Positions 37,601-54,395 of a DNA stretch of 64,000 nucleotides are shown here, one piece after another. A model generated the notes under the pieces. That model saw only the letters and a program-made list of their open reading frames with translations. It did not search any database and was not told where the DNA came from. The stretch spans positions 372,001-436,000 of the forward strand of contig VZSF01005685.1 of NCBI GenBank assembly GCA_013398295.1, written 5' to 3'. The DNA is from Chionis minor (Eukaryota; Chordata; Aves; Charadriiformes; Chionididae). Made by a program: the position numbers and the translations under genes. Within the stretch, counting starts at the first letter, position 1; every line of letters starts with the position of its first letter.

Positions 37601-39586
37601 GCGTGTCACGAGCTAGGAACAATGATTCCTTTCCCTGGGCTTCACAGAACTCTTCTGACTTGGGATTCCTTGGGGCAGCAGCTGACTCTTCATGTGCTTT
37701 TCCTGGAAGGTGGGCACACTGTTGGCACTTTGTTCATTGTGCCACGAGGGAATAGGAACTGTGTTTCAGCAGCGTTACTTTCTTCTGGATGCATTTCTCA
37801 CCTCTCTCTGCTCTACAGGTGTCTGTGGAAAGCTCTTTCTTAATGCCACCGGGGTCATCAACATGATGGGTATAGAGAGCAGTGACTGCACGGTGGCCAT
37901 CGGGCGTCCTCTTGGGGAGGAGATAACAGTCAGCGTCCTGGAGAGCTCCCTCAACTGCAGCGCAGGTACTGCCCAGGCTGAGCTGGGGTCTAGCCTGTCC
38001 CTTTTGGGAAACCTGCACCTTGTTTGCCTGCCGTGCTTTTGGTGCCCTGAATGGTTCTTGCTGCCTTGGAGCCTACGTAGTCTCTGAAACCCAGTCTTTC
38101 TGTGCCACCACGTCTTTGCCAGATAGGACTAAAAGAAGATGATGCCTTTCCTCCTCCTCCATAATGGTTTCTTACCTGTTTTGTTGATAAATACTGGATG
38201 AAAGGAGTTTATGAGTTTAAAGAAGCTGATTGCTTTGGCCTGTTATAAACTCTGTCTGTAATATACCCTCTTGCTGGAATCAGTACAGTTAGATTAGTTA
38301 ACTGGACTGTTTTCATGACAGATTTTGATAAGATAGGGACAAGATGCAGAAATTACTTGATACCAGACCTATGTGAGAAAGGTTGCGGCCTTTTACTTAA
38401 AGTGTTTCTAGTCCCTGTGTTCTTCCATTCCAGGTGAGGTAGTGCTGTTTTCTGGGCGAATGATGTGGCGGACAGGCTGCAGGAAGCTCCCTTTGTCACT
38501 GATAAATTCCAGAACGAATACACTGATTGTGAAACAGCGTATTTTGCTGCCAGGAAATGGGGTCATTCTTCAGTACAACAGCAGAACTGCAACTAAAAAA
38601 TATTACCAAGGTACCTTACTGAGAGCTTTGTTGTTGCTTGAGATTAAGGCACACGTGACAATGCCCGCAAAATTCCACAGGTCATGGCTGCCTATGGAAA
38701 TCTATGGAAGCCTTGCTTCATCTTTAGCAGCTAATGAGCCCCTTCATGAGGAGCGCTGGAATTAATATTATTTGTGGACTACCCCTCCATTTTAAAGGCA
38801 AGCCCTCTGCAGGTGTTTGCTGATGCTTGGAGGTTCCCAGACGAAAATCCTTAGAGAAACTTTTCTGCCTGTATTTAATTTAAATGATTTCTTTCTTGAA
38901 GATGCTGGCCACTTCTCTAAATCATTTTCTTTTCTGCTCCCTTTCCCCTTCTCAGACTGTGACAAGCAGCTGTTTGGTCCCCGAGGTGAAATAGAGAATC
39001 CTGTGCAATTGCCTGATGGAAGGCAAGAAGGAGTGTGTCGGACCTTCATCAACGTGGCTCCTGGGCATCGCATAGCTATCCGCGCCCTATATATTGACCT
39101 GGGCAATGAGAGCAACAAAACACATTTTAATTACATCCTGGTGAGTCACAAACCTAAAGGGGATAGTTTGGATGGGTGCGACCCATCTCCTCATTAGACG
39201 TTTCCATCTAGATGCAAAGTTTGGTCACAAATCCTAGAGGGTCAGCCTGATCTCTCTTATGTAAACGTTGATGTGAATGAGCACTACTGATGTCTGCTGT
39301 ATTTCTTCTAACCTTTGCGTAGGGCAGCTTTTCCCCCTGAGACACCAATTTGCAAGTCCCCAGTATTTTGTGGGTACTTCTGCTTGTAGGCTGCTATGAC
39401 GTAATGGTTTGGCCTTTCTTGATGCAGGTCCGTGATGTAAGCACCATGAAGACGATGGTGTTCCATGGGAAACAACAATTCTTCTGGCAATCAACAGGAA
39501 GCCAAGCTGAAATTGAATTTCATGAAAATGTTAAGGACCACCGAGCCAGTTTCTGGGCTGAATATCATGCTATTGAGCCTAAATAA
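19650..39586 (+). CDS. ADAMTS13: ADAMTS13, von Willebrand factor-cleaving metalloprotease
   Basis: Coding exons: 19650-19724, 20047-20113, 20942-21222, 21422-21563, 21942-22078, 22851-22934, 23020-23144, 23925-24071, 24404-24538, 25090-25240, 25858-25962, 26417-26568, 26696-26759, 27289-27415, 27635-27783, 29138-29258, 29980-30060, 30333-30514, 30942-31077, 32781-32910, 33574-33763, 34494-34587, 34931-35060, [broken 35672-35850], 36446-36650, 37149-37461, 37819-37965, 38434-38610, 38956-39140 and 39428-39586. Without the broken exon they join into 1396 codons plus stop; human is 1427 aa. Order: signal peptide (about 1-21), long propeptide to dibasic KR at 197-198, metalloprotease with HEIGHSLGIPHD (348-359) and Met-turn M372, disintegrin-like domain, TSP1-1 (WSGW, 506-509), Cys-rich, spacer with VYRRY (776-780), further TSP1 repeats, two CUB domains. 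The secreted plasma enzyme cuts large VWF multimers. Oddities: extended propeptide, RED in place of human RGD, fewer TSP1 repeats, one damaged exon. Confidence 0.93.
20942..21563 (+). other. ADAMTS13: ADAMTS13 exons 3-4 encoding an extended, cysteine-containing propeptide
   Basis: These two exons (20942-21222 and 21422-21563) encode about residues 48-188. The translation has hallmarks of an ordinary ADAMTS prodomain: a CHC pair and further cysteines (58, 60, 69, 74, 118, 132, 137), [20 protein letters not shown] and KIHIRPV. A dibasic site (KR, 197-198) precedes the mature N-terminus [12 protein letters not shown]. Mammalian ADAMTS13 has a propeptide of only about 41 residues, whereas here it is roughly 175. 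Both exons have canonical splice sites and keep frame. Confidence 0.85.
21936..21944 (+). other. ADAMTS13: NAGNAG tandem splice acceptor at ADAMTS13 exon 5
   Basis: The acceptor reads CAGCAG followed by GGTGG. Using the first AG adds one codon (Ala-Gly-Trp), and using the second gives Gly-Trp; both keep frame. The choice changes one residue a few positions before the KR processing site. My exon 5 coordinates use the second AG. Confidence 0.6.
23925..24538 (+). other. ADAMTS13: ADAMTS13 metalloprotease active-site exons 8-9
   Basis: Exon 8 (23925-24071) ends inside the zinc motif and exon 9 (24404-24538) completes it: HEIGH, then S across the junction, then LGIPHD. This gives zinc ligands His348, His352 and His358 and catalytic Glu349. 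GYIMGS follows in exon 9 and supplies the Met-turn methionine of metzincins. All catalytic features expected of an active reprolysin-type protease are intact. Confidence 0.9.
29980..31077 (+). other. ADAMTS13: ADAMTS13 spacer domain and VWF-binding exosite exons 17-19
   Basis: Exons 29980-30060, 30333-30514 and 30942-31077 encode the spacer and the start of the second TSP1 repeat. The block [10 protein letters not shown] matches the human exosite that holds Arg660, Tyr661 and Tyr665, which bind the VWF A2 domain and are also autoantibody targets in human acquired TTP. Here they correspond to Arg779, Tyr780 and Tyr784, so all three are conserved. Confidence 0.85.
31078..32780 (+). other. large ADAMTS13 intron 19 with no recognised element
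   Basis: At 1.7 kb this is the longest AT-rich intron in the second half of the gene. I see no TSP1-like exon, RNA gene or repeat family I can name; short open frames here (for example 32030-32386) have no family signature. A donor (after 31077, GAAG then GTGAGG) and acceptor (CCCAG, 32780) bound it cleanly. Confidence 0.6.
35672..35850 (+). pseudogene. ADAMTS13: broken ADAMTS13 TSP1 exon (frameshift and damaged donor)
   Basis: The stretch clearly encodes a TSP1 repeat matching human repeat 6: [34 protein letters not shown]. An acceptor (CCCAG at 35667-35671) precedes it. The preceding exon leaves two bases, so the frame should read Arg-Trp and on, but after TGG CAT comes TAA at 35679-35681. 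Adding one base in that second codon would restore the frame, the usual W-x6-C spacing and the expected 180-base length; 179 bases are present. At the far end the donor region reads CCATG|GTCAAA, and joining TG to the next exon's first base A would make TGA. Exons 23 and 25 join in frame if this one is skipped. Either this exon is dead in this genome, or the assembly has an error. Confidence 0.75.
36446..37461 (+). other. ADAMTS13: last ADAMTS13 TSP1 repeats and CUB linker, exons 25-26
   Basis: Exon 36446-36650 carries a TSP1 repeat ([14 protein letters not shown]) and begins the next (WSFSEWTE). Exon 37149-37461 completes the final repeat (CSTSCGNG through CSAGPC). It then runs into a Ser/Thr/Ala/Pro-rich linker of about 60 residues before the first CUB domain, comparable to the linker in human. 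Confidence 0.85.
37819..39586 (+). other. ADAMTS13: ADAMTS13 CUB1-CUB2 exons 27-30
   Basis: Exons 37819-37965, 38434-38610, 38956-39140 and 39428-39586 encode two CUB domains, which are unique to ADAMTS13 within the ADAMTS family. Conserved blocks include [49 protein letters not shown] and AEIEFHE. The protein ends at TAA 39584-39586. The final residues after the second CUB domain are shorter than in human. Confidence 0.9.
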
Positions 39587-39587
39587 A
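39582..39587 (+). terminator. ADAMTS13: AATAAA overlapping the ADAMTS13 stop codon
   Basis: The stop codon TAA is embedded in an AATAAA hexamer. If used, the 3' UTR would be only tens of bases long. A further AATAAA at 40386-40391 would give a UTR of about 0.8 kb. Confidence 0.35.
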
Positions 39588-39654
39588 AGGGGCCGGGGCC
39601 ACTGCACTGAGAAAGGCCGTGGTCCACTTAGTCACTGCTGCCTGTTCACTGCTC

Positions 39655-39775
39655 ATGGTCACATGAGTCATTTAATCTTTTTGCAATTGCTTCCCCATCT
39701 ATTGAGTATGAACAATAATATCTACTGATTCCTTTGGGATCTCAGTTAATATCTATAAAGGTTATGCAAAAGACG
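39655..39775 (+). repeat. possible MIR/CORE-SINE-like ancient repeat
   Basis: The text resembles the classic MIR body: TCATTTAATC, then CTTCCCCATCT, then AATAATAT and a TTTGGGAT tail. It is heavily diverged, and family assignment by eye is tentative. Confidence 0.35.
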
Positions 39776-40199
39776 TGCAGCTACCAAATATTTAGCAAAT
39801 AGCCCTCATCCAGATTTTCTGTCTGGGTTGATTGGTATTAATGCAGTTTGCATGTCTGCAGTTAGTGACTTGGACACTGAAGTCTCAGGGTCCTGCTTCT
39901 ATAATATGCTGTGACTTTTTATGATAGTCATTTAATTTCTCGGTGGCTCAGTGTCCCATTACAAACCTCTGTATACCAGAAGTAGCTATGATTATGGTTT
40001 AACTGTTAAGTTCATTCTCCTGTGGTGTAAATTCCCCCTAAAACTGAGGCCTGCTGAAATTCTGGAACGTTACAAAGAAGGCAAAGGTGCGTGTGAGGGT
40101 GAGCTGCTAGCACAAGAAGACTAGACAAACGTGTGGGGGCAAGACAGTTTCTTTGCCCAGGAGGGTAGCGCAACGCTAAGAAAAGTCACCCAGAAAGCT

Positions 40200-40325
40200 G
40201 ATGGCGTCACCATCCTTGAATGTTTTCAGGCTAGACTAAGGCACAGCTGACCTGGTCAAGCCCTAGTGAGAGCTGGCTTTTATGGGAGGACTAAATGACA
40301 TCCAGAGGTCCCTCCTCAGCCACCC
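40200..40325 (+). repeat. probable old CR1 3'-end remnant
   Basis: The sequence runs CTTGAATGTTTTCAGGCTAGAC, then GACCTGGTCAAGCCCTAGTG, then GGACTAAATGACATCCAGAGGTCCCT in separate blocks. This parallels the 3' UTR of CR1 elements such as the intact copy at 56610-57126, with many substitutions. The terminal 8-bp repeats are lost. Confidence 0.5.
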
Positions 40326-40385
40326 CTTCTGTGGTTCTACTGTTGTATATGTGACAGTGATGCCAGTACTTCTTTTCTATGGGAA

Positions 40386-40391
40386 AATAAA
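40386..40391 (+). terminator. ADAMTS13: distal candidate poly(A) signal of ADAMTS13
   Basis: AATAAA lies 800 bases past the ADAMTS13 stop and is the only clean hexamer between it and the CACFD1 promoter region. Between 40400 and 41480 I see no gene. Confidence 0.35.
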
Positions 40392-41479
40392 AGAATTCTG
40401 TCTCTTAATGATGGGTTTGGTGCCAAGACGTATTTACTCAGATAAGACCAGTAGCCGTGCTATTAATCTGCTTGTATCTTCATCTCTCAGGAACTGTGCA
40501 ATGCGAGATTGTTGAGACCGCGTGATAACAAGTTGTAGCAGGAAGAGGTATTTTACAGCAGTGACAAATATTCACTCAAGTTTGATTTAAATACATTTTT
40601 TAGGTTGTTCTTATTTAATATCTTCAACATTGGACCGTGCTTTGGTCCAAATCTGTCATCCTCCTCAAAATCACAATATTCCGCTTAAGGGGTCTTTGCT
40701 GCACCTGGAGCCTGGCTGGACACATCTGCCCTCGCTCTTCGTGCTGGATGCAAGAAATGGATCAGCCTGGGCAGTTTTAACCCTGCTTCTGCTTTCTTTC
40801 GGTTGAATTCTCTGACATATTTAACGACGGCAAAACTCTTATTTTCTTCTGTCTTCTTAATAGTTGTTTCTTGCTGGTTAAGCCTGGAGTTTTTTGCTTG
40901 CCAGCCTCCAGATTTACGTTCCGTTCCTGGGAGAGCTAGAAAGTAGATTCTTGAAGCAAGATCCTCGAGGAGCTGGATGTATCAGCTATCCCACCGCAGT
41001 GCGTGGGTGATGCAGGCACCGGGCCTTCATTTCCTGTCGAACAGGAGATGTTAATGAAAAGACATCCTTTTCCTAATCCTTTTTTGTAACCTTTTAGCAG
41101 ATGGGATCTGTCTTCCCACTCTGCTCTGGATCCCAAGTCTCACTGCTATGTACTGTTCCAGATCGGCTATGCAGAGTCCCTGGTCTGCAGAGATGGGCTC
41201 TGGTTACTGACTGTATGCTCCATGTTAATTTGCAAAAAATGCAGCTGTTGTCTTTGTAATTTAAGAGAATTAAGGCTGTTTCCCTGTACCGTTTGTTTGG
41301 ATACCAACAGGCTGCCAACTGGGACAGCTCTGACTTGCAAAGTCCTACTTCCGCTCCCATTTTCTAGGGAGAAAACCTGATTCTGTTCAGATTTGAGGGG
41401 AATGCTTCCCCCTTATCTTGAGGGCAGAATTTTGCAACGCTGTTGAAGTCACGTTAATGCAAAAAATTGTGTTTCCCTT

Positions 41480-48455
<6,976 letters not shown>

Positions 48456-51400
48456 ATCACGTGAGCTCCGGGTAACATCTGGACACTGAGATGGTGAAGA
48501 TATGGAAATCCACTCTGCCCTTCCCTCTGCCCGCTCCCCTCTCTGTTACGCCACGATTTCCCTGGACTCTGCAGCAACTGGAAATCTCAGGGGCTGGGGC
48601 AGGCTGTGCCCTCTTCTCACACCAGCAGCCAGACCTCAGCGTGTTGGCCCCTCTCTCCTCCTCAACCCTTAACCAAATATCTCGCAGTCCCCCTATTTTT
48701 TATTTTATTTTATTTTTTTTTCTGCTGCAGAGGTGCTGGCTCTTTGAGTGCTGCTTTACAAGCCTGAATAGGCAGCTTTTCTTTGGAGTGACACTTGATA
48801 ACCAGCCGAGGCTCATTTGGGATGCAGTGCTCACTTGGGACCTGCACTCTGGATGGGAGGGACAGAGCTGATGTGCCAGCTCCGTGCCTGTGCTGGTCTC
48901 ATGGGAGTCAGGGAGCCGCCGGCCTCATGCCTGGGGATAACCTGCCATTGCATGTTACATATTTTTGGTAATGATCTCTGGTGTGGTTTTTCCCAGGTGT
49001 AACACACTAATCCAGGGTTTAACAACACATAGTGACGCCTCAGCTTGGTCTTCTTCCATTGAGTGTATTTTCATATGGGTCCAGTTAGGCCAGGCTTCGG
49101 CGGCATTGCTGCACGGGAAGGGACTTGCAGGAAAAAACCCATATAAAGACAATAACCGTCCCTGCAGAGGAGCTGCCAGAGGTGCTGGGGCAAATCCTGG
49201 TACCTACAAAGCACAGTCCCCCCTTCCTCTGGGTACAGCCGCAGGCAGTTACTGCAATTTACTTGAATTATAAGAATTAATTACTTTGTCTTAATAAGGG
49301 TACTTTTCTTAAGCTTCACTCTTTTACTGGGGAAGAAGGAAAATAAGTTTTGCTTTACCCCAGCTGAAAAAGGGTGCTGTTGCTTGAGCCAAGCAGGATT
49401 TTTTGCTGGTGTAAGGGTTACTGATGTGCAAGAGCATCCTTCTCTCGTGAGCCCGGGCCTCTGCTCTGTTATCTCTCACTCCCTGCATCTGCTCCTGCTC
49501 CCGTGACCCACCCCTCCGCTCTTTGCTTCCGTCTCGTACCGCCTTTCTCCTTGGGCTCATATTGCTTTTGCGCCAGTCCTGGGCTGGTTTCCTACGGGAA
49601 GGTGGCATATCCTTCCTTTGCAAACACAGGGAGGTCTGCACCATTTCGGTGTGGATCACTGGGATGTCTTGCTGCTGTATTCCAGGCTCCGTCAGTGCTT
49701 CTCGCATAGTGTTTTCTGTTTGCTTTGAATCATGCAGAGCAAAACTGCCCGCTAAGTCCAGATCTCCCTCTTCTTATCATTGTTTCCTCTGGCGGGTTTA
49801 ATTTATTTGATTTTACATGATTGCTTTTTATTTTGATTAGGAAAAAGGGGAATAATTTATTTCTAGTTATTTAAGTATTTTCACAGGATTCATTTTCTCT
49901 GGGCATAGGAGAAAGGAGTGCCCTGTTTCGTGTCCTTCAAAGGACAGCCTCATGTCATTGGAGGGGGTCTCCCAGAACCTGGGGACATCCCTGGCTGCTG
50001 TAACTGGGATGCTATAACTGGGATACCATAAAATCCTATGTCAGCCTTCGGAGCATTTCTCAGAATTTGGAAAGTGTGTTGACAAAGTTCGTTTTTCCCC
50101 GTCTTCTGGGGGAGAGAAGGGAGCAAAACCGGGCTGTTTGTACAAAACTGGAGGTTTGTACTCAATGCAGCATCCGGAGCAGGTAGTGTCTCTGCTGAGC
50201 CTGTCTGTGTCTCCCCTGCCCCGCGAGCTGAGCTCCCGCTGCCACCAACACTTTGTGGTCCCATTTGAATCGCGGGGGTACCGGAGGGGTTGCATTGTGG
50301 TCTGAGAAACTCAGAAGGGTCTGTCCTCCGGCCACTCTGTGGATTCCCAGCAGTATCCTGTTGGAAAATAGTGATATAGCATGTCCTTCCTCTAAGTGCG
50401 GTGCATATTTGCCTTAGTGGAATGACACCAGCCCCTTTTTGGCAGAGCCTGGGACGGAGGCGCTGCGGGAGGAGATGGCAGGGGACGGATCCACGTGTGC
50501 GCTGCAGACCCTGGAGATCGGGGGGCTAAGCTGCCAGCTTGTGTTAGCTGTTGGTTCTTCCCTGGAGTTCAGGGAGGTGTGAGGATTTACACCAGTCGGG
50601 AATGCGGCCAGGGTTTATTTACACACGCAGGCGCGTGCGGCTGGATGTTGGGCAGCCACTTTGTGCTAAGCCCCTTTCCCCCAGGCCTCTGGACCGTGAT
50701 TGCTCTGACACCAGCCTGTCTGGGACGCAGAATAGGCACCGCCAGCCCAGATGCAGCTGGTTTCAATAAAGGAAACCGTGCTGTTTGGGAGCCCCCAGCT
50801 CCGGGCTGATCCCTGTTGCCGTATGCAATACGTGGGCCACCGGCTTTCCTTGCGTGCATGTGCGGGGACCGCAGCCTCCTGCATGGGTCATGCTGCCCGC
50901 GGTCATGGGGCGCTGCCGGAGGAACACACGGCAGCCTGCGGGATGCGTGAGTGCTAAAAACCTCTCTGCTCTTCGGGAGGCTTTTACCTGCTCTTCCTTC
51001 AGTACCTTTCCCGCGTGGTGCAAGTGCAGAGTCCCGCCGAGCCAACAGGACGTCTGCTTTGATTTCAGGGGGGTTTGGGGAGTTAGGTAGTGTTTAGTCG
51101 GGGAATGTTGCGACTGATGCAAGTAGCTACGAGCATGTCTTTGGTAGTGACTACTTTGCTCTGTGAGTAGTTCCACAGTAGCTTTAGTGACGGGAGGCGA
51201 AAGGCCAAGCGGAGGTGACAGAGTAAAGCTCGCAGGATGAGCTACGCCCGCGGGGATGGACCACGGAACTGGCAGGACCCTCTCTGGCTTCACCTGATTG
51301 CTGCTGGTCTATGGCATTAGGACAGTCCCTGGGGCTGGCACAGGCAGATGCTGCTCCAGGTTGCCTGGAGGGCTCATCAGCCCATCAGTATCCAGAGGGA

Positions 51401-51889
51401 CGGATCCGCTCTGCGCCCTTGGCACCACCGGCAGGAGTCCCTTGGACGCCAGCGGTACCATCACGCTGTGTTTTGTAGCAGTTGGGTCTGACACAGGGTC
51501 AAGGCAAGCGAACAACGTGCGTCAGCTCTGCCACCGTCAGCCGGTTTGCAGAGCTCAGCTCTGAGCTCAACGCTTTTGGTGAAAATAGGCCTCAGGGACC
51601 CCTCTGGAAGAGCTGAGCTGCAGCCCGTGACCACAACGCTTAAAGACACCGAGACTGTTCAGTGTCTCAGATCCGTGCCCCGAGAGCGCTGACTCCTACA
51701 GACGTGTGTCTGGAGAGGGAGCTCTTGGGGATATTGGCTGTCTGTGGTTCAGCTGAAAGCAAGCCAGATAGATGCCACCATCATTGCAGACGTGGCTTGG
51801 TGACAGCACCCATGGCGTTTAAGAGTCGGAGCGACACTTAGTGAATGGTCTCACCTCCATGTGGGCAAGACACTGTTTTTTGTGGAGAT

Positions 51890-52055
51890 AGAAAGGACCT
51901 TTAGAGTAGTAGCATCGCAGTAGTTAATAAGCCTGTTCACAGTGCATGGTGGTTTGTAATTGTGTTTAGAGGCACCATCAGGGTGCTTGGAGCTGTGTAA
52001 GGATCAATGAAGTTAAAAGCCCTGCTCTAGAGAATTTACAGGCTCAACCCAATCC
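51890..52055 (+). repeat. probable ancient amniote interspersed repeat
   Basis: The run GTTTAGAGGCACCATCAGGG, TGCTTGGAGCTGTGTAAGGA and GCCCTGCTCTAGAGAATTTA resembles an old repeat common in turtle and crocodile genomes. There it reads like 'GTGCTAGGCGCTGTACA' followed by 'GTCCCTGCC...AAGAGCTTACA'. I cannot name the family. Confidence 0.4.
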
Positions 52056-53782
52056 CTGCTGGTGGCATCCAGGCTGGAAGGCTAATCCATGGGGTCTCTC
52101 TGGAAGAGGTTCTGCTTGCCAGGTCTTGGAAAGGCCTCCTGGGAGATGATGGGACAGAAGTTTTGTGACATGAGAACTCAAGAGTGGGTGATGCAGTGAC
52201 TACGGTGAGTTGTTGGTGAGTGTGGAAAGACACCTGGGTACCGGCAGCACATGTGCACTAAGCAATGGACTGTTACACCGTGCACCACGGGAGCTGTGCA
52301 CTTCTTACCCACATGCATTTATGCAGCGTGCAACGCTTCCCGGTCCCGTTCAGTCACGAAGATGACAGCACCTGTGCTTATTAGCTCCACTGTCCCCTGG
52401 GGCCATCCATCGGGCATGAAGAGAAGAGCCGCAGCTCACTTTCTGCTGCGTACCCAGACCTCATGGCTCTAGGCAGGAGCTGGTTTTGTAACACCGACTG
52501 ATTCTCTGTGTGTGCAGTGAATAAAAAGACCATTCTACCTCTGGAAAGAGCCACTGTGATTTCTCAGACTCTAAATGTTGTAGCAAAAACCCTCAGACCT
52601 TCTGTATTGAAGAAAGGAGGTAACTCAGAAAATGCCTCTCCAATGAGGTTCTCACAGGACCCGAAGAGTCCAACCTCATTTCTTATTTGGGCATTTCCTC
52701 CTTAGGCCGAGCCCTGGGAAGCTCAATTCATCTTTGTCATTTTTTTTGTCTTCAGGGAAGGGTTTCACTGAAGTGAAGATATCAAGACCTGGTCCATAGC
52801 CATGTGAGAAAGAGAATGCTCTAGCACAAGGCTGCCAGAGATCCTGATCTTCAGAAGGTCAGTGGAAACCAGAGGCTCTTGAGACCTCTTGTAATCAGGC
52901 CATGCTTAGAAACAGTTATATTCCAGCCAGAGCTAAACATCTTTCTGGAAATGGGTCTCAGCTGCAAAGGTTAGGTCTAATACTGAATTTTCTCTGTGGT
53001 TTTGATTTTGGCCCATCTCTCTTCCTCTGTCCCAGGCTGCTTTAAATTAATCCTCTGGTAAAGCACATCTTCTCTTGGGTGATTTCTCTCATCTCCTGCT
53101 GCAGGGTGTCTAAATAGTAGTTAGCATATCTTGAGATCTGGGTCAATATGCTATGAAATATGCTATGTTACCCCATGCTCGCTTGTCACAGCAGGCTGAA
53201 TGTTCCAGGAATGGGAGGACACAAATATCTCCACCAGCCCTTGGGCTGCCAAGTGCATTTCAGGAGGTTGAACAAACGCTTGGGCAAATTGTCTCCCAGG
53301 TCAGCCTTTGTTGTGCTGCCCTTTTGAGAGGAGTGAGGTTGGATGTGATACTCAGCAAGGCCATTCTTTCCTCGCAGCCGTAGCCACCTCCTGCAGCTGT
53401 GATTTACCTAGGGTTAGGCTCTTAAAAAAAAATAAAATAATAAAAGTCCTTAATCCTGCAGGACACACAGGAAAGGGGTAAGAGCAATTTGCTACTAACT
53501 ATGCAGTTGGAATCTCCACGTGATGGAGGTGGAGGCTCCACACTCAACTGTGATGGAGGTGCAGCCACCTTCCTCTTTGTGGATGAGTAAAACCCTGGGG
53601 TGGGAAGGACCCATCCCAGTACAAAGCACTGTCAGTACCCACTGTGTCTTTCCTACAGGGAATCACTTGCACTACAGCTGAATGTTTGTCTGTTCCCGTT
53701 CTTTGTTCTGTCCTGGATTTTCTTTGTGAACTGTATTTGGTCTTGTTCATTAGGCTTCTAGTGTAATGTGTGTTTTTAGAGC

Positions 53783-53788
53783 AATAAA
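53783..53788 (+). terminator. CACFD1: candidate distal poly(A) signal of CACFD1
   Basis: AATAAA on the plus strand lies in an AT-rich context typical of a 3' end. Another AATAAA follows at 53945-53950. Both are upstream of the minus-strand SLC2A6 signal. Confidence 0.4.
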
Positions 53789-53981
53789 ACGTGGCAGCTT
53801 TTTATACAAAATATCTGGCTCTGCCTCTTTCAAAGTCCTCAAGTACATGAGACTCATCTGGGAAGCTGCAGGCTGCTGTGGTCCCCTTGTCACAGTCCTG
53901 GTCTGCCTCTCCCATCCCACCCGTCTGCAGCTCCCTTCTCTGCAAATAAAGGCAACAGCTTGCGCTTAGAGGCAAAACGGT

Positions 53982-53987
53982 TTTATT
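53982..53987 (-). terminator. SLC2A6: poly(A) signal of SLC2A6
   Basis: TTTATT on plus is AATAAA on minus, about 410 bases beyond the SLC2A6 stop codon at 54396. It is the only well-placed hexamer and lies only 32 bases from a plus-strand AATAAA, so the two convergent genes probably end within the same few dozen bases. Confidence 0.55.
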
Positions 53988-54395
53988 CTTGCAACTACAT
54001 GGTGAACTTTTGCCGAAACAGCTACAGCTGTTAACTCTGTTCCAGCCAAACCCTCAGGCTGCTTTGGTGGCTGCTGAGTGAAGGACATGCATGGCCTGTT
54101 GTCCACAGCCATATGGTCTATTTCCCAGGACACCTTTATCTCCAGCCTGATGCTGGTTACCCAGTCCTGTACCTCGGGTTGACGTTGCCCAGAGAGCAAC
54201 AGGTAGTGTTGAATGGCAGGAAGAGAAAGTAAAGTTCCAGTTGGCAACTTCTATATTCAAAGCAAGACGGTAACTGCTGCCTGTTCCTCTCCCATCGCCT
54301 TCGCAGAGAGCTCCAGCCTCCACCTCCACCAGCACAACCGTTTTCTTTCTTGCCCTTGAGCATGTGGACTGGTGGCTCGGTGCGGATGGGAGCTC

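Larger units (their letters stand above)
48456..53960 (+). other. CACFD1 3' flank: probable long 3' UTR plus old repeats
   Basis: No coding exon is recognisable in these 5.5 kb. AATAAA hexamers occur at 50765-50770, 53783-53788 and 53945-53950. If the last two are used, CACFD1 has a 3' UTR of more than 5 kb that ends almost on top of the SLC2A6 3' end. The segment also holds a poly-T/AT-rich patch at 48695-48722 and an old repeat near 51890-52050. Transcript extent cannot be settled from sequence. Confidence 0.4.
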
